Assembly (NCBI GenBank): GCA_016207645.1
Contig: JACQPH010000055.1
Location: forward strand, 1-38,284
Reading direction: 5' to 3'
From: Elusimicrobiota bacterium
Lineage (GTDB): Bacteria; Elusimicrobiota; Elusimicrobia; Elusimicrobiales; UBA9959
Length of the DNA stretch: 38,284 nucleotides
Positions 16,244 through 26,102 of the stretch are shown in pieces. Under the pieces are notes generated by a model. The model saw only the letters and a program-made list of their open reading frames with translations. It searched no databases and was not told where the DNA came from. Each line of letters starts with the position of its first letter. Within the stretch, counting starts at the first letter, position 1. A program made the position numbers and the translations under genes.

Positions 16244-16409
16244 CATCGCCGGATCGGGTAAGCGTGCAGCTTCAGTGTTTTTGAGCGATGTGAGCATTCC
16301 CGACAGGGGAAGTCCGCTGCCGCTCACATCGCCGGATCAGGAAAGCGTGCAGCTTCAGTGTTTTTGAGCGATGTGAGCATTCCCGACAGGGGAAGTTCGC
16401 CGCCGCTCA
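16244..16409. repeat. Two tandem 83-bp repeats with internal inverted repeats
   Basis: Units at 16244-16326 and 16327-16409 differ at only 4 positions by eye. Each contains GCGATGTGAGC, whose reverse complement GCTCACATCGC spans the boundary between unit 1 and unit 2, so the array can fold into a long hairpin. A smaller hairpin TTCCC/GGGAA lies inside each unit. The right arm after unit 2 is cut short (GCTCACA then unrelated sequence). The array has no coding potential I can defend. It lies between rpmA and obgE, which are usually close together. Confidence 0.85.
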
Positions 16410-16416
16410 CAAGGGC

Positions 16417-16454
16417 AAAACCTCCTGGGTGCCGAAAGCGTTCAGGAGGTTTTT
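16417..16454 (+). terminator. Terminator or attenuator upstream of obgE
   Basis: An 11-bp perfect stem (16417-16427 with 16443-16453, loop 15 nt) is followed by T residues to 16454. It would separate rpmA from obgE or attenuate readthrough. Its right arm contains AGGAGG, but this lies 17 nt before the obgE ATG, too far for a normal ribosome site. Confidence 0.65.
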
Positions 16455-16460
16455 CATTAG

Positions 16461-17861
<1,401 letters not shown>

Positions 17862-17942
17862 AAGGCCAAGGGCTAAAGGACAAAGGCTGAAGGGCGGAAA
17901 AAGTTCCCCTCTTCCTTTATCCTTCATCCTTTATCCTTTTCT

Positions 17943-18431
17943 TCAGTACACCGTGCCCCAGTCGCGCGTGGTGATGCGGAACTCCACCCTGCGGTTCAGG
18001 GCCCGGGCCTGCTCGGTAGTATCCTGCACCACGGGCTGTTTCTCTCCGTAGCCATACACGCGCACCGAATCCGGGTGCACGCCTTTAGTGGCCAGGTACA
18101 TCTTCACGGAGCCCGCCCTTCTCTCCGAAAGGTCCTGGTTATACTCGTCCGTCCCCACGTCGTCGGTATGGCCCGAGACTATCAGCTTGAGCTTGGCGTG
18201 CCTGAGCAGCACGGCGGCCACGCGGTCCAGCAGCGGCCTGGAGGATTCCAGCAGCCTGGCCGAGCCCGACTCGAACTCCACCGGGGAGATCTGCTTCGAG
18301 GAAGCCATGTCCATCACCGAGGTCAGCTCCAGCTCCGCCCTGCGCGCCTCCTCCCGCTCGGCCGGGGTGAGCGGCCTGGAGCAGGCGCAGAAACAGAATA
18401 TCCCGGCCGCCAGCAGCGCTAAGTTCCTCAT
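17943..18431 (-). CDS. OmpA-like peptidoglycan-binding lipoprotein
   Basis: 162 aa. A short hydrophobic signal ends at Cys 17 (IFCFCAC), an imperfect lipobox. The C-terminal half is an OmpA/Pal domain: VEFESGSARLLESSRPLLDR, then VSGHTDDVGTDEYNQDLSER, RAGSVKMYLATKGV, YGYGEKQPVV and NRRVEFRI. The Asp and Arg that bind diaminopimelate (TDEYNQDLSERRA) are present. It anchors the outer membrane to peptidoglycan. The start overlaps the end of the preceding gene by 4 nt (ATGA), with GAGGGG upstream. A longer open frame continues upstream but overlaps that gene in another frame and is not real. Confidence 0.9.
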   Translation of the reverse strand: MRNLALLAAGIFCFCACSRPLTPAEREEARRAELELTSVMDMASSKQISPVEFESGSARLLESSRPLLDRVAAVLLRHAKLKLIVSGHTDDVGTDEYNQDLSERRAGSVKMYLATKGVHPDSVRVYGYGEKQPVVQDTTEQARALNRRVEFRITTRDWGTVY

Positions 18432-19546
18432 ATAGCCCTCCCCTCGTAATTCCCACCGGTGATGGACCCGATGAGGGTCTCCCTGCGGAACCTGTAACCC
18501 CGCGCGAAAGCCGTGTTGCTGAGCAGGAGCGGCGGCGTGGCCGCTATGGTGGAGTAGATGCGGCCGCGCCTCACGCCGGGCCTGTCCTCCGGATCGAGCA
18601 GATTGGAATGCGCCGCCTTCTCCAGGGTATCCATGGCCCAGTACACCGGCCAGATCGCCGCCGCCCGCAGGGACAGTTCGGTCTTCGGTATGGCGGCAAC
18701 GAAAGCCTCGCAAAGGTCCAGCCTGTCCAGAGCCCAGTACATCCACTTGAAAGTTACCTCGCGCAGCCGCTCCATATTGGAGGGCAGCAGCAGGTCGGCC
18801 GGCCTCAGGTTGCGGGTATCCAGGTCCTCCTGCGGCAGGTAGCAGCGGCCCAGCCTGAGGGCCGCGGCGGTGTCCGCGAGCAGGTTGGTCATCCGCAGGG
18901 CGGAACCGATCAGCTCGGCGTCCTTTTCCGAAGGGAAACTGGAAACGCCGCCGCTGGAGCGCCTCATGGCTTCCCGGTAAAGGCTGGTCCAGAATATGCC
19001 GGAGGCTCCGCCCGTATACGCGCAGTAACGCTCCAGTTCCTGCGCCGTCCCGAAAGCCGCCGGCTCCCCGCCCGGGAAAGCGCGGACTTCCAGCTCTATG
19101 CCGGAAGAAAAACCGCGGAGCAGCCTGGAGAAGAACGGCCTCTCCTCCGCCGGCAGGGAGGTATAGATGGAAAGGACCTTGCCGAGCTTGAGCAGGAGCT
19201 CCAGCTCGCCCTGGGAAGCGGGCGGGGCCGAAAGGGCGCGTATCCGCCCCAGCAGGGCGTCGGAATTGCCGGGCTTGTCCAGCCCGCGCGCCAGGGCCAG
19301 TATCCCGAGCTTTTCCGCGGCCGGCGCTCCCGGGGCGGCCGCCACCGCTTCCAGCGCCCTGCAAAGCAGGTAGCCCATGCCCATGGAGGTCCTTACCGGC
19401 TCCGGCAGGATGTTCAGGCTGAGGTAGAGGGTGCGGGAAACCTTCTTGAGGACGGTCTTTATCTCGCCGGAAAGATGTGCCCGCTCGCGTTTTTCCATGC
19501 GCTTAAATTCTACTAAACTTTGTCCGGCGCTATCGGGGCCGGTCAT
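18428..19546 (-). CDS. Squalene/phytoene synthase homologue lacking the aspartate-rich motifs
   Basis: 372 aa. The fold-level pattern of trans-isoprenyl diphosphate synthases (head-to-head type) is clear: VSRTLYLSLNILPEPVRTSM with YLLCRAL (35-65), ERYCAYTGGASGIFWTSLYR, and RMTNLLADTAAALRLGRCYL followed by PQEDL. In active enzymes the first site reads like RADDIVDD and the second like RDVGED; here they read ALEAVAA and ADTAAA, so most Mg-diphosphate ligands are missing. It may be catalytically dead or do other chemistry. The ATG at 19546 overlaps the anmK stop (ATGA) with AAGGT upstream. It lies in an operon with anmK and the OmpA-like gene. Confidence 0.7.
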   Translation of the reverse strand: MTGPDSAGQSLVEFKRMEKRERAHLSGEIKTVLKKVSRTLYLSLNILPEPVRTSMGMGYLLCRALEAVAAAPGAPAAEKLGILALARGLDKPGNSDALLGRIRALSAPPASQGELELLLKLGKVLSIYTSLPAEERPFFSRLLRGFSSGIELEVRAFPGGEPAAFGTAQELERYCAYTGGASGIFWTSLYREAMRRSSGGVSSFPSEKDAELIGSALRMTNLLADTAAALRLGRCYLPQEDLDTRNLRPADLLLPSNMERLREVTFKWMYWALDRLDLCEAFVAAIPKTELSLRAAAIWPVYWAMDTLEKAAHSNLLDPEDRPGVRRGRIYSTIAATPPLLLSNTAFARGYRFRRETLIGSITGGNYEGRAI

Positions 19547-20655
19547 CTGGACCTTATTATCTTACCCAGCACGCGGGGGCCGCGCGCGCCCGTGGCGGAA
19601 GGGCAATGGTTCACCCGCCCCCCCAGGGCCAGCCAGGCCAGCAGGGCGAAGCAGGCCGGCTCTTTGGCGAGAGGGTGGAGGCCGAGCCCGGCGCAGGAGC
19701 GCACCCTGACCCCCGGGGGCGGCAGGAGGGCGGCGAGATTGTCCATGAGCGCGGGGTTGAGCGCGCCGCCGCCGCTTACGATAAGTTCCTTCGTCCCCCG
19801 CGGAGAGAATTTTTTAAAAGCCGAAACTACGGAGGCGGCGGTGAAAAGGTTGAGCGTGGCCAGCAGGTCGCGGGAGCGGCGGGCGTTAAGCAGGCTTTTG
19901 AAATGCTCCTCCAGGAAAGCCGCGGAGAACTCGCTGCGGTCCAGCGACTTCGGCGGCCGGCGCCTGAAGAAAGGCAGCGCCATAAGCTCCCCGACCTTCG
20001 CCCGGTCCGGAGTCCCGGCGTAAGCCCAGGCCCCGCCCTTGTCGCAGGCGAGTCTGCCGCCGGAAAGCCTCTGCACGGCCGTGTCCATCAGGGAATTGCC
20101 CGGGCCGGTGTCGAAACCGGAGGTCCTGACGCCTTTCCCGGCGAAAGCTATATTGCCTACACCGCCGATATTCTGCAGGGCTACCGGTTCCCCCTCCCCG
20201 TAGAGGTATTCGTCCAGGAAAGGGACGAGGGGCGCGCCCTGCCCGCCGGCCGCCATATCGGCCGGGCGGAAATCGCAGACTACGGGCCTGCCGGTCTCCT
20301 CGGCTATGAAAGAGGCTTCGCCTATCTGTAAAGTATGGCCGGCCCGGCCGGGGGCGTGCCAGACGGTCTGCCCGTGAGAACCTATGGCGGCTATGTTCTT
20401 ATAGGCGATCTTATGCGCGCGGCAGAACTTGCGGACCATACCCGCCCAAAGCCGCCCCAGTTCGAAGTTCAGGGCGGAGAGGGCGGGGGTCTTCAGGTCC
20501 TTGGCGGCTATGATCCGCGCCTGCAGGACGGCCGGATAAGGATAATTGCCGAAAGCCCTGACCCTGAGGTCCCGCCCGGCGGCTTCGCAGAGTGCTATCG
20601 AAAGCCCGTCGGCGGAAGTGCCGCTCATCAGGCCCAGCAGTTCGACCTTTTTCAT
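19543..20655 (-). CDS. anmK: Anhydro-N-acetylmuramic acid kinase
   Basis: 370 aa. The N-terminal ATP-binding motif is LLGLMSGTSADGLSIALCE; later family motifs include GSHGQTVWH, LQIGEASFIAEETGRPVVCD with FRPADMAAGGQGAPLVP, NIGGVGNIAF and GFDTGPGNSLMD. AnmK phosphorylates 1,6-anhydro-MurNAc, recovering murein turnover products. This is a cytoplasmic recycling enzyme. It is 31 nt downstream of cysE and translationally coupled to the next gene. The ribosome site is weak. Confidence 0.94.
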   Translation of the reverse strand: MKKVELLGLMSGTSADGLSIALCEAAGRDLRVRAFGNYPYPAVLQARIIAAKDLKTPALSALNFELGRLWAGMVRKFCRAHKIAYKNIAAIGSHGQTVWHAPGRAGHTLQIGEASFIAEETGRPVVCDFRPADMAAGGQGAPLVPFLDEYLYGEGEPVALQNIGGVGNIAFAGKGVRTSGFDTGPGNSLMDTAVQRLSGGRLACDKGGAWAYAGTPDRAKVGELMALPFFRRRPPKSLDRSEFSAAFLEEHFKSLLNARRSRDLLATLNLFTAASVVSAFKKFSPRGTKELIVSGGGALNPALMDNLAALLPPPGVRVRSCAGLGLHPLAKEPACFALLAWLALGGRVNHCPSATGARGPRVLGKIIRSR

Positions 20656-20686
20656 CGGTATTTTTCCGCGCTGTATCCGGCGAGCC

Positions 20687-21316
20687 TCATTTTCTGGGCA
20701 CTACGCTGGCCATTTCCTTTTTCAGCTCGTCGAACTGCTGCTGCATGCGGCGCATCTCCTCGCTGCAGTAGTCGGGCAGCTTGTTATGGTCCAGCTGGGC
20801 GCGGGAGGCCCCGCCGCTGGCGCTGTGCGCGGGTACGCCGAACACCGTCGTATCCGGCGGCACTTCATTGAGGACCACCGAGCCGGCGCCTATGCGGGAG
20901 CGGTCGCCTATCCTGATGGCGCCGAGCACGGTGGCGCCGGCGCCCACCACCACGCCGTTGCCGAGCGTGGGATGGCGCTTCTTATGCTCCAGGGAAGTGC
21001 CGCCGAGCACCACCCCCTGGTACAGCAGCACGTCGTCGCCTATCTCGGCGGTCTCCCCTATGACGACGCCCATGCCGTGGTCTATGAAGAAGCGGCGGCC
21101 GATGACCGCGCCCGGGTGTATCTCTATCCCGGTCAGGAAGCGGGCCAGGTGCGAGAGCAGCCGGGCGGGGAAACGGAGGCCGAGCTCCCAAAGCCGGTGC
21201 GCCGGCCTGTATAGCCATACGGCATGCAGGCCGGGATAACACAGGAGCACCTCGGGGAGGCTCCTGGCCGCCGGGTCCTTCTCGAAAACCGTCCTTATAT
21301 CCTCGGCTAAATTCAT
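20687..21316 (-). CDS. cysE: Serine O-acetyltransferase
   Basis: 209 aa. The left-handed beta-helix with hexapeptide repeats runs from about 80 ([20 protein letters not shown], then [64 protein letters not shown]). The catalytic Asp-His pair is in FIDHG. It makes O-acetylserine for cysteine synthesis. It is shorter at the N-terminus than the E. coli enzyme, which is common. The C-terminus is a charged helix ([18 protein letters not shown]). AAGGAC lies upstream of the ATG. Confidence 0.93.
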   Translation of the reverse strand: MNLAEDIRTVFEKDPAARSLPEVLLCYPGLHAVWLYRPAHRLWELGLRFPARLLSHLARFLTGIEIHPGAVIGRRFFIDHGMGVVIGETAEIGDDVLLYQGVVLGGTSLEHKKRHPTLGNGVVVGAGATVLGAIRIGDRSRIGAGSVVLNEVPPDTTVFGVPAHSASGGASRAQLDHNKLPDYCSEEMRRMQQQFDELKKEMASVVPRK

Positions 21317-21415
21317 TTCGTCCTTTTATGGCCGGCCCGACCGGCGCGGTGTCCGCGGCTCAAGTTCCCTGCCCGCCCGGTAACTTCGACTTCCCACCGG
21401 GCCGGAAAAGTATTA

Positions 21416-21421
21416 TATAAT
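21416..21421 (+). promoter_or_regulatory. Probable -10 box for the single-domain response regulator
   Basis: A consensus TATAAT in an AT-rich island (21410-21428) within GC-rich sequence. No convincing -35 at 17 bp; TTCCCA at 19 bp would be the best. It would give a leader of about 65 nt. Confidence 0.45.
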
Positions 21422-21492
21422 TTTTAAATACCTCGGCCGGCCAGGAAGGAGGCGGAGCGGAGCGGCGGCCGGCGCTCCCGGAGGGACACATA

Positions 21493-21873
21493 ATGCCCAC
21501 CATACTGATGATAGACGACGACGCGGAATTCAGCGGCCTCGTGGCCGTCCATTTCACCGGCCTCGGCTATAAAATGCTGCTGTCGCACGAAGGGGAGGAA
21601 GGCCTGAAAACGGCCCTGGCCAATAAGCCGGACATCATCTTCCTGGATATCGTGATGCCCGGCATGAGCGGCATAGAGGTGCTGCGCGAACTCCAGGCCC
21701 TGGACGGGACTTCGGACATACCGGTCATTATCATGACGGGGAACTATTTCGACAAGGGCATGAGCGAACTTTTCGCCCAGGAGCGCAACTGCAGGGAATT
21801 CATCAGCAAGCCGGTGTCGCTGGCCCAGCTTCAGAAAAAGGTGGAAACGATACTCAAATGCGGCGGGAAATGA
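21493..21873 (+). CDS. Single-domain response regulator (CheY-like)
   Basis: 126 aa, receiver only. Acidic residues D8-D10, phospho-acceptor D52 (IIFLDIVMPGMSG), T82 and K106 (ISKPVS) are all present, so it should be phosphorylatable. There is no output domain, so it acts by protein contact or as a phosphorelay intermediate. A strong Shine-Dalgarno (GGAGG) lies 7 nt before the ATG. No kinase is encoded nearby. Confidence 0.92.
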   Translation: MPTILMIDDDAEFSGLVAVHFTGLGYKMLLSHEGEEGLKTALANKPDIIFLDIVMPGMSGIEVLRELQALDGTSDIPVIIMTGNYFDKGMSELFAQERNCREFISKPVSLAQLQKKVETILKCGGK

Positions 21874-21882
21874 GCGGAGGGC

Positions 21883-22917
21883 TCAATAAGCCAGCTCGCC
21901 GGAGATCACGGGTTCGAAAATGCTTTTTCCGTGATTTTCCCTGATGGTCTTAAGGTAGATCCGGAAATCGTAGATATAGGCGAAATGCCAGGTCCTCATA
22001 CTTTTAAGGAAGAAGAGGTCCCGCAGGGCCTCGTCGCGCAGGGAATGGTCGAGCTCGGCCGCCTTCTTCACCCGCGCCTCCAGCTTTAAGGTCCAATCGT
22101 CCTCCAGCATATTCCTGTCGGCGGCTTTTATCTCGTTGGAGAAGAAATCGTTCCTGGCCCAGAGGTTCAGCCATAAGCCGGTATTGGCCGGCTTGGAGAC
22201 GTACTGCTGGAGCTGCCCGGCGTTTATCTCGAGCTTCAGGAAGATGTCCAGCCACCAGTGGCCCGGCACCAGCGGCGACCCCAGGGTTATCAGCTTGTCT
22301 ATGCGCACATCGGTGCTTGAAACGGCCAGCCTGTGCAGGGCCGTATGCGCCAGCACCGTCCCCCAACTGTGGGCCACCAGGTACACCGGCCGGCCCTCGG
22401 CCTTGGCGGCGGCGAAAATTTTCCTTATCCCCGCTTCGATAAGAGGCACGGCGGCCTCGCTCTCGTCGGGATCGCGGGACCAGCGCAGCGGGACTATCTC
22501 GTATTTCTCTCCGGGCAGCACCTCGGCCAGCTTCGCGTCCAGGTAATCGTCCGGCAGCCTCAGGTAAGCCTGGTGCAGGGCGGCGTCCTCGCCGACGCCG
22601 GCGATGCCGGCGGAGAACAGCTTCTCGTCCAGGTCCTTACCCGGCTTGAAATGGTCTATGATCTTCCGGAAATAAGCCAGTTCCAGTTTCCCCAGGCCTA
22701 GCTCTGCGAAATCCACGCCGACGATCGAAATAACGACAGGCCGCTTAACGGCCGCCGGCGCCGGCGGGAGCGGTACGGGCGCGGGAACGGCCGCGCCGGC
22801 GTCTGCGCAGGGGCCGGCCCCGTAGAAGCAGCCGGCGCCGCCAGCCGGCGCCGCGGCAAAGACGGCGGCGCAGGGACCGAAAGCCAGGAACAGGGCGGCA
22901 ATGAGCGTGCGCGGCAT
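21883..22917 (-). CDS. Secreted alpha/beta-hydrolase (lipase-like)
   Basis: 344 aa from the ATG at 22917. A signal peptide spans about 1-23 (PRTLIAALFLAFGPCAAVFA), followed by an Ala/Pro/Gly-rich linker to about residue 58. The nucleophile elbow is YLVAHSWGTVLAH with S184; the first Gly of GxSxG is replaced by His-context AHSWG, as in several lipases. LITLGSPLVPGHWW follows, typical of the strand after the elbow. The frame is open 12 codons further upstream, but the promoter for the gene lies there, so 22917 is preferred. The substrate is unknown. Confidence 0.75.
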   Translation of the reverse strand: MPRTLIAALFLAFGPCAAVFAAAPAGGAGCFYGAGPCADAGAAVPAPVPLPPAPAAVKRPVVISIVGVDFAELGLGKLELAYFRKIIDHFKPGKDLDEKLFSAGIAGVGEDAALHQAYLRLPDDYLDAKLAEVLPGEKYEIVPLRWSRDPDESEAAVPLIEAGIRKIFAAAKAEGRPVYLVAHSWGTVLAHTALHRLAVSSTDVRIDKLITLGSPLVPGHWWLDIFLKLEINAGQLQQYVSKPANTGLWLNLWARNDFFSNEIKAADRNMLEDDWTLKLEARVKKAAELDHSLRDEALRDLFFLKSMRTWHFAYIYDFRIYLKTIRENHGKSIFEPVISGELAY

Positions 22918-22924
22918 TGCTGGT

Positions 22925-22953
22925 ATTATACCTATTAGAATTCCGTTTGCCAA
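22925..22953 (-). promoter_or_regulatory. Sigma70-type promoter of the secreted hydrolase, leaderless
   Basis: On the minus strand, -35 TTGGCA (22948-22953), 17-bp spacer and consensus -10 TATAAT (22925-22930). Only 7 nt separate the -10 from the ATG (22917), so transcription should begin at or beside the start codon. Confidence 0.75.
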
Positions 22954-22988
22954 CGAAATTGAGAATGCTGAAATTGAGGTCCCGGATC

Positions 22989-23023
22989 AAAAAAAGAAGA
23001 CCGGGATCAGCGGTCTTCTTTTT
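22989..23023 (-). terminator. Terminator of the 302-aa secreted protein gene
   Basis: A 13-bp stem (22991-23003 with 23011-23023, 7-nt loop), followed on the minus strand by a T-run (complement of 22989-22995). It lies 19 nt after the stop codon at 23042. Confidence 0.92.
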
Positions 23024-23041
23024 ACGTTCAGGCGCTCAAGG

Positions 23042-23950
23042 TCACAGTTTGTAGATATCCAGCAGGCCTTCCTCCAGCCTGAAGCCGTAGCCCTGCTCGA
23101 AAGAAGGGAAGGTCACTCCCGAAGGCCTTATCTCGGAGGCGTTGAAGATGTAATAGGAGTTCGCGTCCACCACCGGGAAGGGGATCATCAGCAGCAGCAT
23201 TTTCTCGGTGAACTTCGCGCCCTGGGGGCCCTGCACTATCTCGTTGCCGTAGGCCAGTTTGTAAGCCTTGCCCAGCTTCACGTCCACGCCTTTGGCGGCC
23301 ACGCCGTCGCCGACCTGCTTGAGGGTGACGCTCAGCGCCACGCCGCGGGGGCCTTTGATCTCCAGCTTGCTGTTCTCGGGGGTGGAGGCGTTAGCGTGGA
23401 CCTTCACCACGTATTTCTCCCCGTCTATGGTCACGGTCTTGGAGCCGCTCATGAAGATGCTCCAGTTGACTATGTCCATGGCCCGCACGAAATAGCTCTC
23501 GTTCCCGGCCGTGGTCAGCACCAGGAAGAATTTCTCCTTGTCGGCGCAGGAGTTCCCGCCGTCCGGGCAGTTGGAAGCCTTGGTGCCGCTGATATGCACC
23601 TTGGTGCCGGCGCCGGTGGTGAAAGCGATGGCCGGTTTGAGGTAGGCGTTCCTGATGGTATCCAGCTTGATGGAGAAAAGGCTTTCCTTCTCTATGCCTT
23701 TCATGCCCTTTTCCATGAACAGCCCGGCGGACTTGGGGGACTCGCCGTAGCCGAAGTAGCGGAAAAGGTCCAGGTCCGGGGCTTCGGCGGGGACCGCGGT
23801 CTCCGCCGCGGGAGCCGGCACTTCCGGCAGGGGGGCGGCCTCAAGTTCCAGGCCGGCGGACCTCAACGCCTCGCTCTCCGCGGCGAAAGCGCCGGAAACG
23901 AAATTAAAGGATAAAACTACCGCGGCAACCGCTCTGGCAAGGTTCTTCAT
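23042..23950 (-). CDS. Secreted protein of unknown function
   Basis: 302 aa from the ATG at 23950 (GGGAGAA upstream). The signal peptide is KNLARAVAAVVLSFNFVSGA with cleavage near AFAAE. A Pro/Ala-rich linker (about 35-60) leads to a beta-rich region with SIKLDTIRNAYLKPAIAF, KVHISGTKASNCPDGGNSCA (a likely disulphide loop), VTIDGEKYVVKVHAN and LEIKGPRGVALSVTLKQ. I recognise no named family. It is a single-gene unit with its own terminator and diverges from the WD40 gene. Confidence 0.6.
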   Translation of the reverse strand: MKNLARAVAAVVLSFNFVSGAFAAESEALRSAGLELEAAPLPEVPAPAAETAVPAEAPDLDLFRYFGYGESPKSAGLFMEKGMKGIEKESLFSIKLDTIRNAYLKPAIAFTTGAGTKVHISGTKASNCPDGGNSCADKEKFFLVLTTAGNESYFVRAMDIVNWSIFMSGSKTVTIDGEKYVVKVHANASTPENSKLEIKGPRGVALSVTLKQVGDGVAAKGVDVKLGKAYKLAYGNEIVQGPQGAKFTEKMLLLMIPFPVVDANSYYIFNASEIRPSGVTFPSFEQGYGFRLEEGLLDIYKL

Positions 23951-24012
23951 GATCGAATTCTCCCTATGCTTTACGACCGTCACTATAGTTATAGCACAGG
24001 CCTGGCCTCCGC

Positions 24013-24079
24013 GCAAGACCCATAGGTCTTGCCATGTCAAGACAAAGGACCTATGCGGGCCTGGGTCCTGAGACCCATA
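24013..24079. repeat. Cluster of inverted and direct repeats in a divergent intergenic region
   Basis: GCAAGACC (24013-24020) and GGTCTTGC (24025-24032) form a perfect 8-bp hairpin. CATAGGTC (24021-24028) is the exact inverse of GACCTATG (24048-24055). AGACCCATA occurs at 24016-24024 and again at 24071-24079. The overlap of these elements between divergent genes (23950 and 24159) suggests an operator. Confidence 0.55.
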
Positions 24080-24158
24080 CGCCGGTTTTCAGCCGCCGTT
24101 TTTGCATGTTGCCCGTAAATTATATAGATTATGTCCTGATGGCTACGGGGGTAGACTT

Positions 24159-25028
24159 ATGAACGAAACCGCTTTGGTGAAGACTCTGGCCGGACACGAC
24201 GACGGCGTGCTGTCGCTGGCTTTCTCCCCGCACGGGAAGTTCCTGATCACTTCAGGCGAGGATAATACCATCAGGCTCTGGGACAACCCGGACGGCATAG
24301 AGATCCGGACCCTCCGGGCCCATAAAGGCGACGTCCGCTGCGTGGCCTTCGACCCGGACGGGGACGTGTTCGCCTCCGCCTCCTGGGACAAGACCGTCAG
24401 GATCTGGCGGACTTCGGACTGCGCCATCCTGGCCGAGGCCGGCGGCCACGAGGGCCCGGTGAACTGCCTGGCCTTCTCTAACGACGGGAAACTGCTTTTT
24501 TCCGGCTCCGACGACGCCGCCGTCAAGGTCTTCTCCTCGCCCCAGGGCTCCCTTAAGGAAACCCTAAAGCCGGACATAGGGGACATCAAGGCCATAGCCG
24601 TTTCCTCCAAAGGCCTGCTGGCCCTGGGCGGCATGGAGCTTCGGCTCCTGGACGCTTCGGGCAAACTGCTTAAAGACAACGAGGATTACCTCTACGGCAT
24701 AAAATGCCTGGCCTTCTCCCTTGACGGGAAGACGCTGGCGGCCGCCACGGGGATGGAGAAGCGCCTGGAGATCTGGAACACGGAAACCCTCGAGGAGGCC
24801 GCCTCGGTGAAGGACTCGGACTGGATAAACTGCGTGACCTTCACCCCGGACGGGAAGCAAGTGGTGACCGGCGGTACGGCCGTAAAGCTCTGGGACCTGG
24901 CCTCCGGCGCCTGCCTGAAGACCCTCGAAGGCCATACCGACGAGATCTACGCCGTGGACGTCTCCCCCGACGGGAAATACATAGCTTCGGCCTCGAACGA
25001 CAAGACCGTCAAGCTCTGGGCGCTTTAG
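24159..25028 (+). CDS. WD40-repeat beta-propeller protein
   Basis: 289 aa, essentially only WD40 repeats, seven by eye: blades end in IRLWDN, VRIWRT, VKVFSS, LRLLDA, LEIWNT, VKLWDL and VKLWAL. Most blades carry the GH...D pattern ([40 protein letters not shown]). There is no signal peptide or attached catalytic domain, so it is a cytoplasmic seven-bladed scaffold. The start at 24159 is preferred over an upstream frame start because the repeats begin right after it. The 3' end overlaps the convergent PhnD-like gene by 4 nt. Confidence 0.88.
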   Translation: MNETALVKTLAGHDDGVLSLAFSPHGKFLITSGEDNTIRLWDNPDGIEIRTLRAHKGDVRCVAFDPDGDVFASASWDKTVRIWRTSDCAILAEAGGHEGPVNCLAFSNDGKLLFSGSDDAAVKVFSSPQGSLKETLKPDIGDIKAIAVSSKGLLALGGMELRLLDASGKLLKDNEDYLYGIKCLAFSLDGKTLAAATGMEKRLEIWNTETLEEAASVKDSDWINCVTFTPDGKQVVTGGTAVKLWDLASGACLKTLEGHTDEIYAVDVSPDGKYIASASNDKTVKLWAL

Positions 25029-25960
25029 TCCGGATAATACGGTTCACTCAGCCTGCGGATATCCCAGCCTTCGGGAACCAGGTCATAAACGGACTTCCCC
25101 TCGGAGAGAAGCAGGTCGTGCAGCGGCTTATAGGCCGCCTCGTCCGCCGGGCGGAAACCGCTGATATCGGCCACCGCTCCAAGCGCGCGCCGGCCCTCGG
25201 ACGTGCCGGCTATGGCGAGGAAGGCTGCCGACAGGGCTTTCCTTTTTTCCGGAGCCAGGCCCTTCCTCACTACCAGCGGTTCATTAGGGACCTTCCCGGT
25301 GAAGGCCAGTATTTTAAGGCCCGGCTTCCTGGAGGCCTGGCGGGCATAGGTGGCCGCCGCGTAGATCTCGCCGTCGACCAGTTTTTTCAGCACGGCCTCG
25401 TGGCCGGCCGAGTAATCCGCCGTCACCGCCACCCCGGCCTTCTTCAGGTAGATAACGGGCAGGGTGAAGCCGCTTACCGAGTAGGGCCCGACGAAACCGA
25501 CTTTCCTGCCCGCGAGTTCGGCCACCGCGCCGGCCCCGCCGGCCGCCCGCGTCAGGATAGCCCCCTCGTATTCCGCGAGCTTGTCGCCGCGCAGGGCCTG
25601 CAATTCCGGCCGCACCCCGTACTCGGCCCTGGCCACCAGGTATTCCTCCAGGGTCACAAGGCCCGCGTCGGTCCGGTCCGAATCGAAGCTTTTCACGGTC
25701 TCGGCGGCGGAAGCCGCGGCTTTCAGGTCGACCGTCATGCCGGTGGCTTTCTCGAGATGGGCTTTCAGGTGGTCCAGCGCCCCCGGAGAAGAGGCGGGAG
25801 AGTGGGCCGGGGAAAGGATAACCAGCAGCGGATTACCCGGCGTCCCGACGGTTGCTTCGTCCCTGCGCGAACAGCCGCCCAGCGCCAGCGCCGCGGCGAA
25901 AAGCAGAGCCGCGCTCCGGTGAACGGAGATACTTCCCGGGAATTTATCATGCTCGGACAT
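25025..25960 (-). CDS. PhnD-like substrate-binding lipoprotein
   Basis: 311 aa. A lipobox LGGC lies near residue 30 after a hydrophobic run ([15 protein letters not shown]). The body is a type 2 periplasmic-binding fold of the phosphonate/phosphate/phosphite (PhnD) group: [84 protein letters not shown]. No ABC permease or ATPase for it is in the window, so it may serve as a sensor or use a distant transporter. An AGGGG precedes the ATG at 25960; a GTG two codons upstream is an alternative. Confidence 0.8.
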   Translation of the reverse strand: MSEHDKFPGSISVHRSAALLFAAALALGGCSRRDEATVGTPGNPLLVILSPAHSPASSPGALDHLKAHLEKATGMTVDLKAAASAAETVKSFDSDRTDAGLVTLEEYLVARAEYGVRPELQALRGDKLAEYEGAILTRAAGGAGAVAELAGRKVGFVGPYSVSGFTLPVIYLKKAGVAVTADYSAGHEAVLKKLVDGEIYAAATYARQASRKPGLKILAFTGKVPNEPLVVRKGLAPEKRKALSAAFLAIAGTSEGRRALGAVADISGFRPADEAAYKPLHDLLLSEGKSVYDLVPEGWDIRRLSEPYYPD

Positions 25961-26102
25961 AGTCACCCCTTTTTTTACCTCTGCTTAACGGCCCTGGCCG
26001 GACAGACGCCGGTCTGCCGGGCTGGTACCCTCTTTCTAGCATAAACCGGCCGTAGCGCACAACCGGCGATTTCCGCGCATGATCTCAGCCGGCGCGCTCC
26101 GC

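Noticed and set aside
16444-16449. AGGAGG as ribosome site of obgE
   Set aside because: It is 17 nt from the ATG and lies in the stem of a terminator-like hairpin.
18432-19364. Upstream extension of the OmpA-like gene
   Set aside because: It overlaps the synthase-like gene in another frame, is Arg/Gly-rich, and the ATG at 18431 gives a proper signal peptide with ATGA coupling.
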